64,000 nucleotides of DNA from Rhodobacter flavimaris (GTDB lineage: Bacteria; Pseudomonadota; Alphaproteobacteria; Rhodobacterales; Rhodobacteraceae), in assembly GCF_021378075.1 (NCBI RefSeq), contig NZ_JAJUOS010000006.1, positions 124,001 through 188,000 of the forward strand, read 5' to 3'. The first letter of the stretch is position 1. Every line of letters begins with the position of its first letter. A model generated the notes under the pieces. The model saw only the letters and a list, made by a program, of their open reading frames with translations. It searched no databases and had not been told where the DNA came from. Below are positions 8,062 through 16,805 of this stretch, one piece after another. Both the position numbers and the translations under genes were made by a program.

Positions 8062-9369
8062 ATGGTCGATATCGCCACACGCGTCTATAACCACAAGTGG
8101 AAGATCGACCCGATCGTCCGCTCGCTGATCGACACCGATTTCTACAAGCTTCTGATGTGCCAGTCGATTTTCCGCAATACACGGGATACGACGGTCACCT
8201 TCAGCCTGCATAACCGCTCCAAATCCATCCGTCTGACCGAGTTGATCGACGAGGGCGAGTTGCGCCAGCAGCTGGACTACGCGCGCGGGCTGCGGCTGAC
8301 GCGCGGCGAAAGCACCTGGCTGCGCGGCAACACCTTCTACGGCAAGCGCCAGATGTTCCGCCCCGATTTCATGGAGTGGTTCGAGGGCTTCCAGCTGCCG
8401 CCCTACCACCTAGAGGTTCGCGACGGGCAATACGACCTGACCTTCGAGGGCAAGTGGCACGAGGTCATGCTGTGGGAAATCCCGGCGCTGGCGATCCTGA
8501 TGGAGCTACGCTCGCGCGCGGTGCTGAACGCGATGGGCCGGTTCGAGTTGCAGGTGCTTTATGCCCGCGCCATGGCCCGCGTCTGGGAAAAGATCGAGGC
8601 GCTCAAGGGCATCCCCGGCCTGCGCATCGCCGATTTCGGCACCCGGCGGCGGCACGGCTTTCTTTGGCAGGACTGGTGCGTGCAGGCGATGATCGAGGGC
8701 TTGGGCGATGCGGCCAAGGGTGGCGCGTTCACCGGCACCTCGAACTGCCTGATCGCCATGCGCCGCGACCTTGAGGCCGTCGGAACCAATGCGCATGAAC
8801 TGCCCATGGTCTATGCCGCCTTGGCCGAAACCGACGCGGCGCTGCGCGAGGCGCCCTACAAGGTGCTGGCCGACTGGCAGGAAGAGCACGAGGGCAACCT
8901 GCGCATCATCCTGCCCGACACTTACGGCACCAAGGGTTTTCTGGAACACGCGCCCGACTGGCTCGCGGGGTGGACGGGCATCCGCATCGACTCGGGCGAT
9001 CCGGTCGATGGGGCGGAAACCGCGATCACCTGGTGGAAGTCGCGTGGCGAGGACCCGACGCAGAAGCTCGTGATCTTCTCGGACGGGCTCGATGTCGAAA
9101 AGATCCGTGAGCTGCACGAACATTTCGCCGGCCGCGTCCGGGTCAGCTTTGGCTGGGGCACGTTGCTGACCAACGACTTCCGCGGCCTCGTGCCCGATGA
9201 CGGGCTGGCGCCGTTCAGCCTCGTATGCAAGGCGATCAGCGCCGAGGGTCGCCCGACCGTCAAGCTGTCGGACAACCCCGAGAAGGCGCTTGGGCCAACG
9301 GATGAAATCGCCCGATACAAGCGCGTCTTCGGGGTCGGCCAGCAGGAGGCCATGCCGGTCGTCGTTTAA
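8062..9369 (+). CDS. pncB: nicotinate phosphoribosyltransferase
   Basis: This enzyme converts nicotinate and PRPP to nicotinate mononucleotide with ATP hydrolysis (Preiss-Handler pathway). At 435 aa it has the usual length. Recognisable elements are [14 protein letters not shown] at the N-terminus, [22 protein letters not shown], and [11 protein letters not shown] near the site of the phosphorylated His. IRIDSGDP and IFSDGLDV complete the phosphate-binding site. GGGGAGG precedes the start. The stop codon overlaps that of the opposing pit gene in a TTAA tetramer. Confidence 0.97.
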   Translation: MVDIATRVYNHKWKIDPIVRSLIDTDFYKLLMCQSIFRNTRDTTVTFSLHNRSKSIRLTELIDEGELRQQLDYARGLRLTRGESTWLRGNTFYGKRQMFRPDFMEWFEGFQLPPYHLEVRDGQYDLTFEGKWHEVMLWEIPALAILMELRSRAVLNAMGRFELQVLYARAMARVWEKIEALKGIPGLRIADFGTRRRHGFLWQDWCVQAMIEGLGDAAKGGAFTGTSNCLIAMRRDLEAVGTNAHELPMVYAALAETDAALREAPYKVLADWQEEHEGNLRIILPDTYGTKGFLEHAPDWLAGWTGIRIDSGDPVDGAETAITWWKSRGEDPTQKLVIFSDGLDVEKIRELHEHFAGRVRVSFGWGTLLTNDFRGLVPDDGLAPFSLVCKAISAEGRPTVKLSDNPEKALGPTDEIARYKRVFGVGQQEAMPVVV

Positions 9370-10838
9370 CCGGCAAGCCCGTTGAGCAGCACGTAAAGCA
9401 ACGCCGAAAGCCCGGCCGAGGCCGGCACGGTGATGATCCAAGCCGCCGCCACCGTCAGCATGTGCGAGCGGCGCACCAGCAGGCGGCGCGAGCGTTCCTC
9501 GGGCGGGACCGGCTTGCCCTTTTGCAGGCCCAGCAGGCGCACCCGGCGCTCGGCGTGCCATTCGCGGTAGAAGCCCACGCCGAAGATCGCGCCGACCGCG
9601 ATATGGGTCGAAGACACCGGCAGGCCCAGCCACGAGGCCACGATCACCGTGATCGCCGCCGACAGCGCCACGCAATAGGCGCGCATCGGGTTGAGCTTGG
9701 TGATCTCGGACCCGACCAGACGGATCAGCTTGGGCCCGAACAGGATCAGACCGACCGAGATGCCAAGCGCGCCGACGACCATGACCCAGACGGGGATGCC
9801 GACCTTGTCGGTGATGTCCCCGGCCTCGACTGCATGAACCACCGCCGCCAGCGGGCCAACAGCGTTCGCCACGTCATTGGCGCCATGCGCGAAGGACAGC
9901 AGCGCCGCCGAGACCACCAGCGGGAAGGAAAATAGCTTCTTGAGCGATTTCTTGCGGTTCTCCAACCCCTCTGACTGGCGCCGGATCAGCGGGACCGAGG
10001 CCGCCCAGGAGACCACACCCGCAGCAAGCCCGATCAAGAGCGCATGGGCCATCGAAATGCTGATGACCTTTTTGAGCCCCTTGATCGCAAGATAGGCGGC
10101 AAAAGCGCCCGCCATGATGCCGATCAGCACCGGCACCCAACGGCGCGCGGCGGCAATCTTGTCATCGGCATACATGATATAGGCCTTGATGAAGGCCAGG
10201 AAAATCGCGGCAATGACCCCGCCCAGAACAGGCGAAACGACCCAGCTGAGCGCGATCGTCCCCATTGCACCCCAGTTCACCGCACCGAAGCCCGCCGCGA
10301 CGATCCCTGCCCCGACAACGCCCCCGACGATCGAATGCGTGGTCGAGACCGGCGCGCCAAGCGCGGTCGCCAGGTTCAGCCACAGGGCCGCAGCCAGAAG
10401 CGCCGCCATCATCGCCCAGACGAAATGCGCGCTGTCGGTCACAGCGCCGGGCGCTAGAATCCCGGTCGAGACGGTCTTGACCACATCGCCGCCGGCAATC
10501 AGCGCGCCCGCGGTTTCAAAGACAGCCGCGATGATCAGCGCCCCGCCCAGCGTCAGCGCATTGGCCCCGACCGCAGGCCCCATGTTATTGGCGACGTCAT
10601 TGGCACCGATATTCAGCGCCATATAGGCGCCGATGGCCGCTGCCGCGATCACGATCAGCGCGCCGGGCTGCGAGCCCATCAAGATTGCAGCCGCGATCCC
10701 GGCCAGCACGATGAAGGCCAAGGCAATCCCCGGCGCCACAAGCGGCCGCGAGACGAACATCGTCGCCTCCTCCAGCCGCCCGATACGGCCCAGATCCTTG
10801 TCGAGCGTTTTCCACTGGTTCACCGGAGGCTTCGCCAT
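9366..10838 (-). CDS. pit: PiT family inorganic phosphate transporter
   Basis: A 490-aa low-affinity phosphate permease that symports metal-phosphate with protons or Na+. The duplicated PiT signature is present in both halves: [20 protein letters not shown] and [17 protein letters not shown], with the conserved GANDVAN. About 11-12 hydrophobic segments are visible. The ATG at 10838 has GGGGAGAGGG just upstream; ATGs further 5' (10880, 10853) fall inside the Pho-box-like repeats and are less likely. There is no DUF47 (OrfA) partner, in contrast to many rhizobial pit operons. The stop overlaps that of pncB. Confidence 0.93.
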   Translation of the reverse strand: MAKPPVNQWKTLDKDLGRIGRLEEATMFVSRPLVAPGIALAFIVLAGIAAAILMGSQPGALIVIAAAAIGAYMALNIGANDVANNMGPAVGANALTLGGALIIAAVFETAGALIAGGDVVKTVSTGILAPGAVTDSAHFVWAMMAALLAAALWLNLATALGAPVSTTHSIVGGVVGAGIVAAGFGAVNWGAMGTIALSWVVSPVLGGVIAAIFLAFIKAYIMYADDKIAAARRWVPVLIGIMAGAFAAYLAIKGLKKVISISMAHALLIGLAAGVVSWAASVPLIRRQSEGLENRKKSLKKLFSFPLVVSAALLSFAHGANDVANAVGPLAAVVHAVEAGDITDKVGIPVWVMVVGALGISVGLILFGPKLIRLVGSEITKLNPMRAYCVALSAAITVIVASWLGLPVSSTHIAVGAIFGVGFYREWHAERRVRLLGLQKGKPVPPEERSRRLLVRRSHMLTVAAAWIITVPASAGLSALLYVLLNGLAG

Positions 10839-10851
10839 GCCCTCTCCCCAC

Positions 10852-10880
10852 ATGTCATATAACTGACGTAAAACCGTCAT
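10852..10880. promoter_or_regulatory. triple Pho-box-like direct repeat in front of pit
   Basis: Three 7-mers spaced by 4 A/T bases, ATGTCAT-ATAA-CTGACGT-AAAA-CCGTCAT, repeat with exact 11-bp period. They match the PhoB half-site CTGTCAT at 6, 5 and 6 of 7 positions. The repeats read on the plus strand, away from pit, and lie 14-42 nt before its ATG. This would fit repression better than activation. PhoB repression of pit is known in Sinorhizobium. Confidence 0.5.
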
Positions 10881-10931
10881 AGTCGGGCGGCGGGGTAGCC
10901 GGTTTAGCCTCGCAAAACAACTGCGGAATCG

Positions 10932-11378
10932 TCACAGGCTGCGCAAAATCTGCTTCAAGCCATCTTCAGCGACACGCTCGGCGGCCTCTTCACTGGTAAA
11001 CCACTCGCGCGTGCGGCGGCCCGCTTCCGGGTAGCGCTCGGACAGGCTCTGAACCTCGATCTGGAAAACATGCACCTCGCAGCGCAAATGCATCCCGCTG
11101 TCGCGCTTCTTGAGATAGGTGAAGACGCCGATCTGACCGGGGCGCACCTGCCCGCGCACGCCGGCCTCTTCCCAGGCCTCCTGCGCGGCGGCGCCCGCAA
11201 GCGTGCGGCCATTCATCGGCCAGCCCTTGGGAATGATCCAGCGCCCGGTATCGAGCGACGAGATCAACAAGACCTCCCGCTTTCCCTTGTGGCGGCGCAC
11301 GCAAAGCGCGCCCACCTGCAATTGCGGCGGACGCAGGCCAAGCAAGCCGGTAAGTACTTCGCCGATAACCCTGATCAT
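10932..11378 (-). CDS. Nudix hydrolase
   Basis: A 148-aa Nudix protein that presumably hydrolyses a nucleoside- or inositol-diphosphate-type bond. The Nudix helix is GWPMNGRTLAG followed by AAQEAWEEAGV. The metal-binding Glu residues are present, while the canonical Arg of REUXEE is Gln, as is common in the DIPP-like alphaproteobacterial subgroup. The start at 11378 overlaps the upstream kinase gene by ATGA, and a GGGAG sits about 8 nt before it. It is the third gene of the PLP-enzyme/kinase/Nudix operon. The substrate is unknown. Confidence 0.88.
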   Translation of the reverse strand: MIRVIGEVLTGLLGLRPPQLQVGALCVRRHKGKREVLLISSLDTGRWIIPKGWPMNGRTLAGAAAQEAWEEAGVRGQVRPGQIGVFTYLKKRDSGMHLRCEVHVFQIEVQSLSERYPEAGRRTREWFTSEEAAERVAEDGLKQILRSL

Positions 11379-12343
11379 GGCGCACACTCCCACAGAGGCC
11401 GCCCCGACAGCAAGGCCTGCGCGGCCTCGACCGCGCGCTTTGCATAGGCCGCGCAGCGTGTTGCATCGCCGGGCGCGCGGGTGACCACCCATCCGGCCGA
11501 GGCGAAGGCCCGCAGCGCTACAAAAAGCGGCAAAAGCTGCGCCTGATCCAGGGGCAGATCGCGCCGCGAAGCGTAACCCTGCAACAGCGCCCGCGCCTGC
11601 TGACCCATGGCCGGATCGCCCCAACTCTGGATCAGGGCAGAGGCCAGATCGTAAAGCCGCCATCCCGGCCCGCTGTCGTCGAAGTCGATCAGCGTCATCC
11701 CCTCGGGCCCCAGCATGACATTGGTGCGGATCACATCGGCATGGATCGGGCCGAAATCGCGGGCCCGCGCTAACATTCCGCGCGCAGCCTCGCGCGCGGC
11801 TAACAAATGCGCGCGCCCGTCGGCGCTCAGCGCGGGGTTCTCCCAAAATCGTCCCCAACGCGGCTGCTCGCCGATCAGCGCCTCGGCATCCCAAGGCTTG
11901 CGCGCGAAGGGCTGCGGGCAGGCCCCGGCATCGGTTGCGTCGTGCAGCGCGGCGATCAGCCTGCCCAGATCAAACGCCCGCGCGGCCACTGCCGACCCGG
12001 CCAGAGGCACATCCGCCTGCCCCATCGGCGCGCCCTCAATCCAGCGCAGACAAGAGACGACGCGCCCGCCAAGCCCCGCCGTCAGCCGCCCGTTCACGGC
12101 GCGGATCGGTTGCGCCACCGGCACCCCTGCCGCAGCCAGGCGTTCACACCAGTCCAGCTCGACCTCGATGCCTGCGCGCCCTTGATAACCCGACCGGTGC
12201 AGGCGCAATGCAGCGCGGGAGCCATCGCGCAGCGTCGTCTCATAGACCACGTTCTCGCTTTGCCAGACCAGCCGCAGTGGCGCGCCAAGCGCCCCCCAAT
12301 GCGCCAGTGCCGCCTGCGCCTGCGCCGCGTCGCGCGCGCTCAT
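11375..12343 (-). CDS. aminoglycoside-phosphotransferase-fold small-molecule kinase
   Basis: A 322-aa APH/choline-kinase-fold protein. The N-lobe has ALRLHRSGYQG, and the catalytic loop is PIHADVIRTNVML (catalytic Asp, downstream Asn). The metal motif is LIDFDDSGPGW. It resembles the hydroxylysine/homoserine kinase branch (AGPHD1-like). It overlaps by 4 bp with an upstream class III PLP enzyme of the phospho-lyase type. In animals and some bacteria that combination phosphorylates a hydroxy-amine and then eliminates phosphate and ammonia. The substrate is therefore probably a hydroxylated amino acid or amine, which is an inference from the pairing. Confidence 0.8.
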   Translation of the reverse strand: MSARDAAQAQAALAHWGALGAPLRLVWQSENVVYETTLRDGSRAALRLHRSGYQGRAGIEVELDWCERLAAAGVPVAQPIRAVNGRLTAGLGGRVVSCLRWIEGAPMGQADVPLAGSAVAARAFDLGRLIAALHDATDAGACPQPFARKPWDAEALIGEQPRWGRFWENPALSADGRAHLLAAREAARGMLARARDFGPIHADVIRTNVMLGPEGMTLIDFDDSGPGWRLYDLASALIQSWGDPAMGQQARALLQGYASRRDLPLDQAQLLPLFVALRAFASAGWVVTRAPGDATRCAAYAKRAVEAAQALLSGRPLWECAP

Positions 12344-13605
12344 GCAGGCATCTCGCGCAGGATGGCATCGAGCGTCTCGACCAGTTGCTCGGCATTGGCG
12401 CGCGAAAACGGCATGGGTGGACGCATCTTGAGGATATGCTGCTCGCGCCCCACCCGGCCCAGCAGAATGCCGCGCTCTTTCGCGGCCTCGACCACCCTGC
12501 CGCAGAAGTCGCTGGCAGGCTGTGCGCCTTGCGCGAACTCGACCCCGAAGAACAGCCCGAAGCCGCGTACATCGGCAATCAGCGGATGGCGCAACTGGCG
12601 CAGCAGGCCAAGCGCATAGCTGCCCACGTCGCGCGCGTTTTCGACCAGCCCCTCCTCCTCAATCACCTGCAGCGTCGCCATCGCCGCCGCGCAGGACACC
12701 GGATTGCCGCCGAAAGTGTTGAAATAACCGAACGCGCCGCGAAACGCCGCCATCACATCGGGCCGTGCAACCACCGCGCCCACCGGATGGCCGTTGCCCA
12801 TCGGCTTTCCCAAAGTGACCACGTCGGGCGCAAAGCCCAGGAACTCATGCCCCCACCAATGCGACCCCACGCGCCCAAAACCCGGCTGCACCTCGTCACA
12901 CAGGATCAAACCGCCCGCCCGGCGCACGACCTCGACGGTCGGCTCAAGGAAGCCCGGCGCAATCCCGGGCGTGCCCTCATTGGCGAAGATCGGACAGAGC
13001 ATCAGCCCGGCGAACCCATGCCCGGCCTCCTCCAGTTCGGCAATCGCGCGAGCCACGCCCGCGGCAAAAGCCTGCGGCTGCGCCGCCAGCGAGCCTCCGA
13101 GTGGCGCCAGACTGTCCGGCGCAGGCACACGCCGCACATGGCCGGGGTAACCGCCAATCGGCGGACGCCGGGTGGACAGATGCGCCACCGCCGTGGTGTT
13201 CCCGTGATAGGTATTGTCGGTCGCAATCAGCCCGGTCTTGCCGGTCACCGCCTGCGCCATGCGCAGCGCCACGTCATTCGCCTCGGACCCGGTGCAGACC
13301 ATGATGATCTGGCTCAGATCATGGCCGAAATGCCCCAGAAGCCGCTCGGCATAGTCCAGAATTCCCTCGTGCAGGTAGCGCGTATGCGTATTCAGCACCG
13401 CCGCCTGGGCCGCGATCGCCTCGACCACCCTCGGATGGCAATGCCCGACATGCGCGACGTTGTTGTAGCAATCAAGGTAGCGTCGGCCCTCGGCATCCCA
13501 CAGCCACACGCCCTCGCCGCGCACGATATGCACCGGCTGCTCATAGAAGGTCGGCACATTCGGCCCCAGCAGACGTTCACGCCGCGCGATCAGATCATTC
13601 GTCAT
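12340..13605 (-). CDS. class III PLP-dependent enzyme, phospho-lyase/aminotransferase type
   Basis: A 421-aa fold-type I PLP enzyme of the AGXT2L/ethanolamine-phosphate phospho-lyase branch. RERLLGPNVPTFYEQPVHIV and CYNNVAHVGHCHPRVVEA are the subgroup fingerprints. VCTGSEANDVALRMA binds the cofactor phosphate, ILCDEVQPGFGR contains the Asp to the pyridine N, and TLGKPMGNGHPVGAV contains the Schiff-base Lys. Members eliminate phosphate plus ammonia from phosphoethanolamine or 5-phosphohydroxylysine. It leads the operon with the kinase (4-bp overlap) and overlaps arfB by 11 bp upstream. A plain omega-aminotransferase activity is the alternative. Confidence 0.83.
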   Translation of the reverse strand: MTNDLIARRERLLGPNVPTFYEQPVHIVRGEGVWLWDAEGRRYLDCYNNVAHVGHCHPRVVEAIAAQAAVLNTHTRYLHEGILDYAERLLGHFGHDLSQIIMVCTGSEANDVALRMAQAVTGKTGLIATDNTYHGNTTAVAHLSTRRPPIGGYPGHVRRVPAPDSLAPLGGSLAAQPQAFAAGVARAIAELEEAGHGFAGLMLCPIFANEGTPGIAPGFLEPTVEVVRRAGGLILCDEVQPGFGRVGSHWWGHEFLGFAPDVVTLGKPMGNGHPVGAVVARPDVMAAFRGAFGYFNTFGGNPVSCAAAMATLQVIEEEGLVENARDVGSYALGLLRQLRHPLIADVRGFGLFFGVEFAQGAQPASDFCGRVVEAAKERGILLGRVGREQHILKMRPPMPFSRANAEQLVETLDAILREMPA

Positions 13606-14017
13606 CGCCCACCTTCCCGCGCAGGGCTTTCACCTCGCCCCGCACCGTCTTGGCCTTGAGCCTGCGCCGCTGACTGCCCAACGTCGGCTTCGTCGCCACC
13701 CGCCGCTTGGGCGCCACCAGCGCGGCGCGGATCATCTCGGCCAATCGCTCACGCGCCAGATCGCGATTGCGCAACTGGCTGCGCGTCTCCTCGGCGCGGA
13801 TCACGATGGCCCCGTCCTGCGTCCACTTGCGCCCCGCGATCCGCTTCAGCCGCGCCTTCACCGCCGGCGTCAGATGCGGCGAGCGTTCGGCTTCGAACCG
13901 CAATTCCACCGCCGTCGAGACCTTGTTGACGTTCTGTCCACCCGGCCCCTGCGAGCGGGTAAAGCTCTCCGAAAGCTCCCAATCGGCAATCGCCAGAGTG
14001 TCATTGATCCACAGCAT
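13595..14017 (-). CDS. arfB: alternative ribosome-rescue factor ArfB (peptidyl-tRNA hydrolase)
   Basis: A 140-aa ICT1/YaeJ family protein that hydrolyses peptidyl-tRNA on stalled ribosomes lacking a stop codon. The catalytic GGQ is at residues 26-28 in RSQGPGGQNVNKVSTAVEL. The C-terminal tail is basic (KAKTVRGEVKALRGKV and neighbouring Arg/Lys), as needed to enter the empty mRNA channel. The length is typical. It overlaps the following PLP-enzyme gene by 11 bp and is probably co-transcribed with it. Confidence 0.94.
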   Translation of the reverse strand: MLWINDTLAIADWELSESFTRSQGPGGQNVNKVSTAVELRFEAERSPHLTPAVKARLKRIAGRKWTQDGAIVIRAEETRSQLRNRDLARERLAEMIRAALVAPKRRVATKPTLGSQRRRLKAKTVRGEVKALRGKVGDDE

Positions 14018-14061
14018 GGCCAGACCCTAGCGTCCCGCGCGAAAAACGAAAGACCCCTGCC

Positions 14062-14105
14062 TTCAATGTGGTACAAATATCCCGGGGTCCGGGGCAGCGC
14101 CCCGG
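14062..14105 (-). repeat. 3'-end repeat element, copy 1 (short type), after mtaB
   Basis: The hairpin CCGGGGC-AGC-GCCCCGG (14089-14105) lies 3 nt after the mtaB stop. In the gene sense it is followed by the conserved box that reads AAATATCCCGGGG on the plus strand, then TTCAATGTGG (14062-14071). The same box and hairpin recur at 26678, 26876, 30090 and 36061. There is no run of T directly after the stem. Confidence 0.8.
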
Positions 14106-14108
14106 CTC

Positions 14109-15374
14109 TCACGCCAGAAGGCGCACACCATCATGGCCCAGGATGCGGGCGCTCAGGATCGTCCCCTCGGGCATATCGCGCTCGAAGGCCACCTCGGTGA
14201 AGAACTCGGTGCGCCCAAGACGCGGCCCTTCGGTCAGGATCACGCGCCCCTGCCCGACCTCGGCGGCCAGATGGCGCTCCAGCGCCTCCTGCCCCTTGGC
14301 GCGCAGCCGAGCCGCACGCTCCTTGATCGCGGGGCCCGCTACGCGCGGCATCCGCGCCGCAGGCGTGCCCTTGCGCGCCGAGAAGGGGAAGACATGCAGG
14401 AAGGTCAGCCCGCAGTCATCCACCAGCCGCAGCGAGTTCTCGAACATCTCCTCGGTCTCGGTCGGGAAACCAGCGATGATATCTGCACCGAACACGATCC
14501 CCGGCCGCAGCCGCCGCGCCTCCTCGCAGAACCGGATCGCATCGTCGCGCAAATGGCGGCGCTTCATCCGCTTGAGGATCATGTCGTCGCCCGCCTGCAA
14601 CGACAGATGCAGATGCGGCATCAAGCGCGGCTCGGTCGCGATCGCCAGCATCAGGTTCTCGTCGGCCTCGATCGAGTCGATCGAGGAGATCCGCAGCCGC
14701 GCCAGATCTGGCACCAGCCGCAGGATACGCATCACCAGATCCCCCAGACGTGGCCCGCCCGGCAGATCCGCCCCCCACGACGTCAGATCGACCCCGGTCA
14801 GCACCACCTCGTGGAAGCCGCGATCCATCAGCCGCTTGATCTGCTCGACGACCACCCCCGCCGGGACCGAGCGCGAATTGCCCCGCCCAAAGGGAATGAT
14901 GCAGAAGGTGCAACGGTGATCGCAGCCGTTCTGGACCTGCACATAGGCTCGATGGCGGCCGAAACCGTCGATAAGATGGCCCGCCGTTTCCTTGACCGAC
15001 ATGATGTCATCGACCTGAACCTTTTCGGTCTCGCCAATGAAATCCGGGCTACGCATTTCTGCGCCGATCCCCGACCATGTCTCGGCCAACATCTTCTCAT
15101 GGTTGCCGATGACGCGGGTGACCTCTTCCATCGCGGCGAAGGTCTCGGGTTCGGTCTGCGCGGCGCATCCCGTCACGATGATCGGCGCACCGGGGTTTTC
15201 GCGCGAAAGCCGACGGATTTCCTGCTTGGCCTTGCGCACGGCCTCGGCGGTCACGGCGCAGGTATTGACGACGACGGCATTCGCGATCCCCGCCTGTGCC
15301 GAGAGCTCCTTCATCGCCTCCGTCTCATAGGCATTGAGACGGCAGCCTAGCGTGGCAAAGACCGGAGCTTTCAT
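14109..15374 (-). CDS. mtaB: tRNA N6-threonylcarbamoyladenosine-37 methylthiotransferase MtaB
   Basis: A radical-SAM methylthiotransferase that converts t6A37 to ms2t6A in tRNAs reading ANN codons. Its 421 aa show the UPF0004 domain with the auxiliary-cluster cysteines Cys11 (TLGCRLN), Cys39 (VVNTCAV) and Cys70 (VTGCAAQ). The radical-SAM motif CDHRCTFC has Cys151, Cys155 and Cys158. TRAM-like residues are at the end. The short linker and LGCRLN opening favour MtaB over MiaB; the RimO paralogue is separate at 30176. It overlaps dapF by 4 bp (ATGA). Confidence 0.93.
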   Translation of the reverse strand: MKAPVFATLGCRLNAYETEAMKELSAQAGIANAVVVNTCAVTAEAVRKAKQEIRRLSRENPGAPIIVTGCAAQTEPETFAAMEEVTRVIGNHEKMLAETWSGIGAEMRSPDFIGETEKVQVDDIMSVKETAGHLIDGFGRHRAYVQVQNGCDHRCTFCIIPFGRGNSRSVPAGVVVEQIKRLMDRGFHEVVLTGVDLTSWGADLPGGPRLGDLVMRILRLVPDLARLRISSIDSIEADENLMLAIATEPRLMPHLHLSLQAGDDMILKRMKRRHLRDDAIRFCEEARRLRPGIVFGADIIAGFPTETEEMFENSLRLVDDCGLTFLHVFPFSARKGTPAARMPRVAGPAIKERAARLRAKGQEALERHLAAEVGQGRVILTEGPRLGRTEFFTEVAFERDMPEGTILSARILGHDGVRLLA

Positions 15375-16204
15375 GCGCTGGCCAGAAATGCGGGCGACAG
15401 GACGCCGTCGAACACCAGCGCCGTCGGGCCGGTCATCCAGACGCCATCCTCGCGCCAGTCGATCTCAAGCCGCCCGCCGTCCACATCGACGATCACATGC
15501 CGCCCGGTCAGCCCGCGCAGATGTGCGGCAACGGCCGTTGCACAGGTGCCCGAGCCACAGGCAAGCGTGATGCCCGCCCCGCGCTCCCACACCCGCATGC
15601 GCAGATGATCCGGCGCAATCAGCGAGGCAAACTCGACATTGGTGCGCTCGGGGAAAAGCGGGTCATGCTCGATCTTGGTGCCAAGACCCGCAACATCCAC
15701 TGCCTCGGCATCCTCGACGAAATAGATGCAATGCGGGTTGCCCATGCCCACGGCGACAGGATCGCCCGCCAGTGGCAGGTGCATCGGCTCTGCCGCGACC
15801 GGAATCGATGCAGCGTCCAGAATCGGGGCGCCCATGTTGACCGAGACCAGACCATCCTCGCGCCGACGCGCCGAAAGCGTGCCGCGCGCCGTGGTCAGCG
15901 TAACCGCATCCTTGCCCAGCTGGCGCATCATCCAGTCCGACACGCAGCGCGTGGCATTGCCGCAAGCGCCCGCCTTCGAGCCATCCGAATTCCAGAATTC
16001 CAGCGTGAAATCCGTCCCTTGCGCAGGCAAGATCACCGCAAGCTGATCAAAGCCCACGCCCCGATTTCGGTCCCCCACCGCACGCGCCAAGGCAGGCGTC
16101 ACCGGATCGACGCCATCACGCGCGTCGATCACCACGAAGTCATTGCCCAGACCATGCATCTTCATGAAGCGCAGGCCGGTCGGAGGGGTCAGGGTGCTGT
16201 TCAT
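15371..16204 (-). CDS. dapF: diaminopimelate epimerase
   Basis: This enzyme interconverts LL- and meso-diaminopimelate for lysine and peptidoglycan synthesis. The 277-aa form from the ATG at 16204 opens with [12 protein letters not shown]. The two catalytic Cys are Cys81 (GACGNATRC) and Cys216 (LACGSGTC). An ATG at 16213 would add three residues; neither has a strong Shine-Dalgarno, so the start is uncertain by 9 bp. Frames further upstream have no family similarity. The dapF-mtaB overlap shows coupling, a common arrangement in alphaproteobacteria. Confidence 0.94.
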   Translation of the reverse strand: MNSTLTPPTGLRFMKMHGLGNDFVVIDARDGVDPVTPALARAVGDRNRGVGFDQLAVILPAQGTDFTLEFWNSDGSKAGACGNATRCVSDWMMRQLGKDAVTLTTARGTLSARRREDGLVSVNMGAPILDAASIPVAAEPMHLPLAGDPVAVGMGNPHCIYFVEDAEAVDVAGLGTKIEHDPLFPERTNVEFASLIAPDHLRMRVWERGAGITLACGSGTCATAVAAHLRGLTGRHVIVDVDGGRLEIDWREDGVWMTGPTALVFDGVLSPAFLASA

Positions 16205-16372
16205 GCCGGGCATATACGCCTGCCGATAGGTTTTTTCCAGATGCGCAAAATTTCCGAAGATTCGGCCTTGACCCCCCGAGCGCGGCCCTTTAGAGAGCCG
16301 CACAGTGACGAGCCAAGGCGCCGCGCCACACTGAACCGCCATCGCGCAGAACAGAGTGAGCCAGCTAACAGC

Positions 16373-16402
16373 TTGACCCGCAAGGGGAAAACAGGGTAAC
16401 AA
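16373..16402 (+). promoter_or_regulatory. putative sigma70 promoter of tRNA-Lys
   Basis: TTGACC (16373-16378) and TAACAA (16397-16402) are spaced by 18 bp and would start transcription about 15 nt before the tRNA. The -10 match is modest. Confidence 0.4.
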
Positions 16403-16423
16403 CCTGCTTCACACGAGAAGAGT

Positions 16424-16499
16424 GGGCCGTTAGCTCAGTTGGTAGAGCAACTGACTTTTAATCAGTGGGTCGCAGGTTCGAATCCTGCACGGCTCACCA
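16424..16499 (+). tRNA. tRNA-Lys (anticodon TTT), CCA encoded
   Basis: A 76-nt cloverleaf. The acceptor stem GGGCCGT pairs with ACGGCTC (one G-U). The D-arm contains TAGCTCAGTTGGTAGAGC. The anticodon loop CTTTTAA has TTT at 16457-16459. The T-arm GCAGG-TTCGAAT-CCTGC, discriminator A16496 and genomic CCA at 16497-16499 complete it. Confidence 0.97.
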
Positions 16500-16634
16500 C
16501 TCCCTCCGCTGAACCGATCGTGACGCGCCGCAGCTTGCTGTGGCGTTTTCGCAATTGACCCGGCGGCGAGGACTTTCCAAATATCGGGGCAAGGTTTTCG
16601 GGCCGCGATGCCCCCACGATATGAGGAGAGACCC

Positions 16635-16772
16635 ATGCGCAAATACCTGATCCCCCTGCTCGCCCTTGCCGCGCTGAGCGCCTGCGAAACCGTCAAGGGC
16701 GCGGGCCGCGACCTGCAATCCGCCGGCGCGGTTGTCAGCCGCGAGGCTGCCGAGGCGCAATCGCAGTTCTGA
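16635..16772 (+). CDS. entericidin-like lipoprotein (45 aa)
   Basis: A 45-codon frame with ATG at 16635 behind AGGAGAG. The product has a lipoprotein signal (MRKYLIPLLALAALSAC) with the lipobox LSAC, so Cys17 would be lipidated. The short mature part (ETVKGAGRDLQSAGAVVSRE) is the entericidin EcnA/EcnB signature. Entericidins are small envelope lipoproteins linked to stationary-phase or stress physiology in enterobacteria; their role in Rhodobacteraceae is unclear. A strong terminator follows 10 bp after the stop. Confidence 0.88.
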   Translation: MRKYLIPLLALAALSACETVKGAGRDLQSAGAVVSREAAEAQSQF

Positions 16773-16782
16773 CGAAACGAAA

Positions 16783-16805
16783 GGGCGCCCGAAGGCGCCC
16801 TTTTT
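16783..16805. terminator. bidirectional terminator between entericidin and lepA
   Basis: GGGCGCC-CGAA-GGCGCCC (16783-16800) is followed by TTTTT (16801-16805). The lepA stop codon overlaps the T-run, so the opposite reading ends lepA transcripts. Confidence 0.88.

Noticed and set aside
16560..16620. A possible decayed element copy (CCAAATATCGGGG) before the entericidin gene
   Set aside because: It lacks the hairpin and may instead be part of the entericidin promoter (TTGACC nearby).
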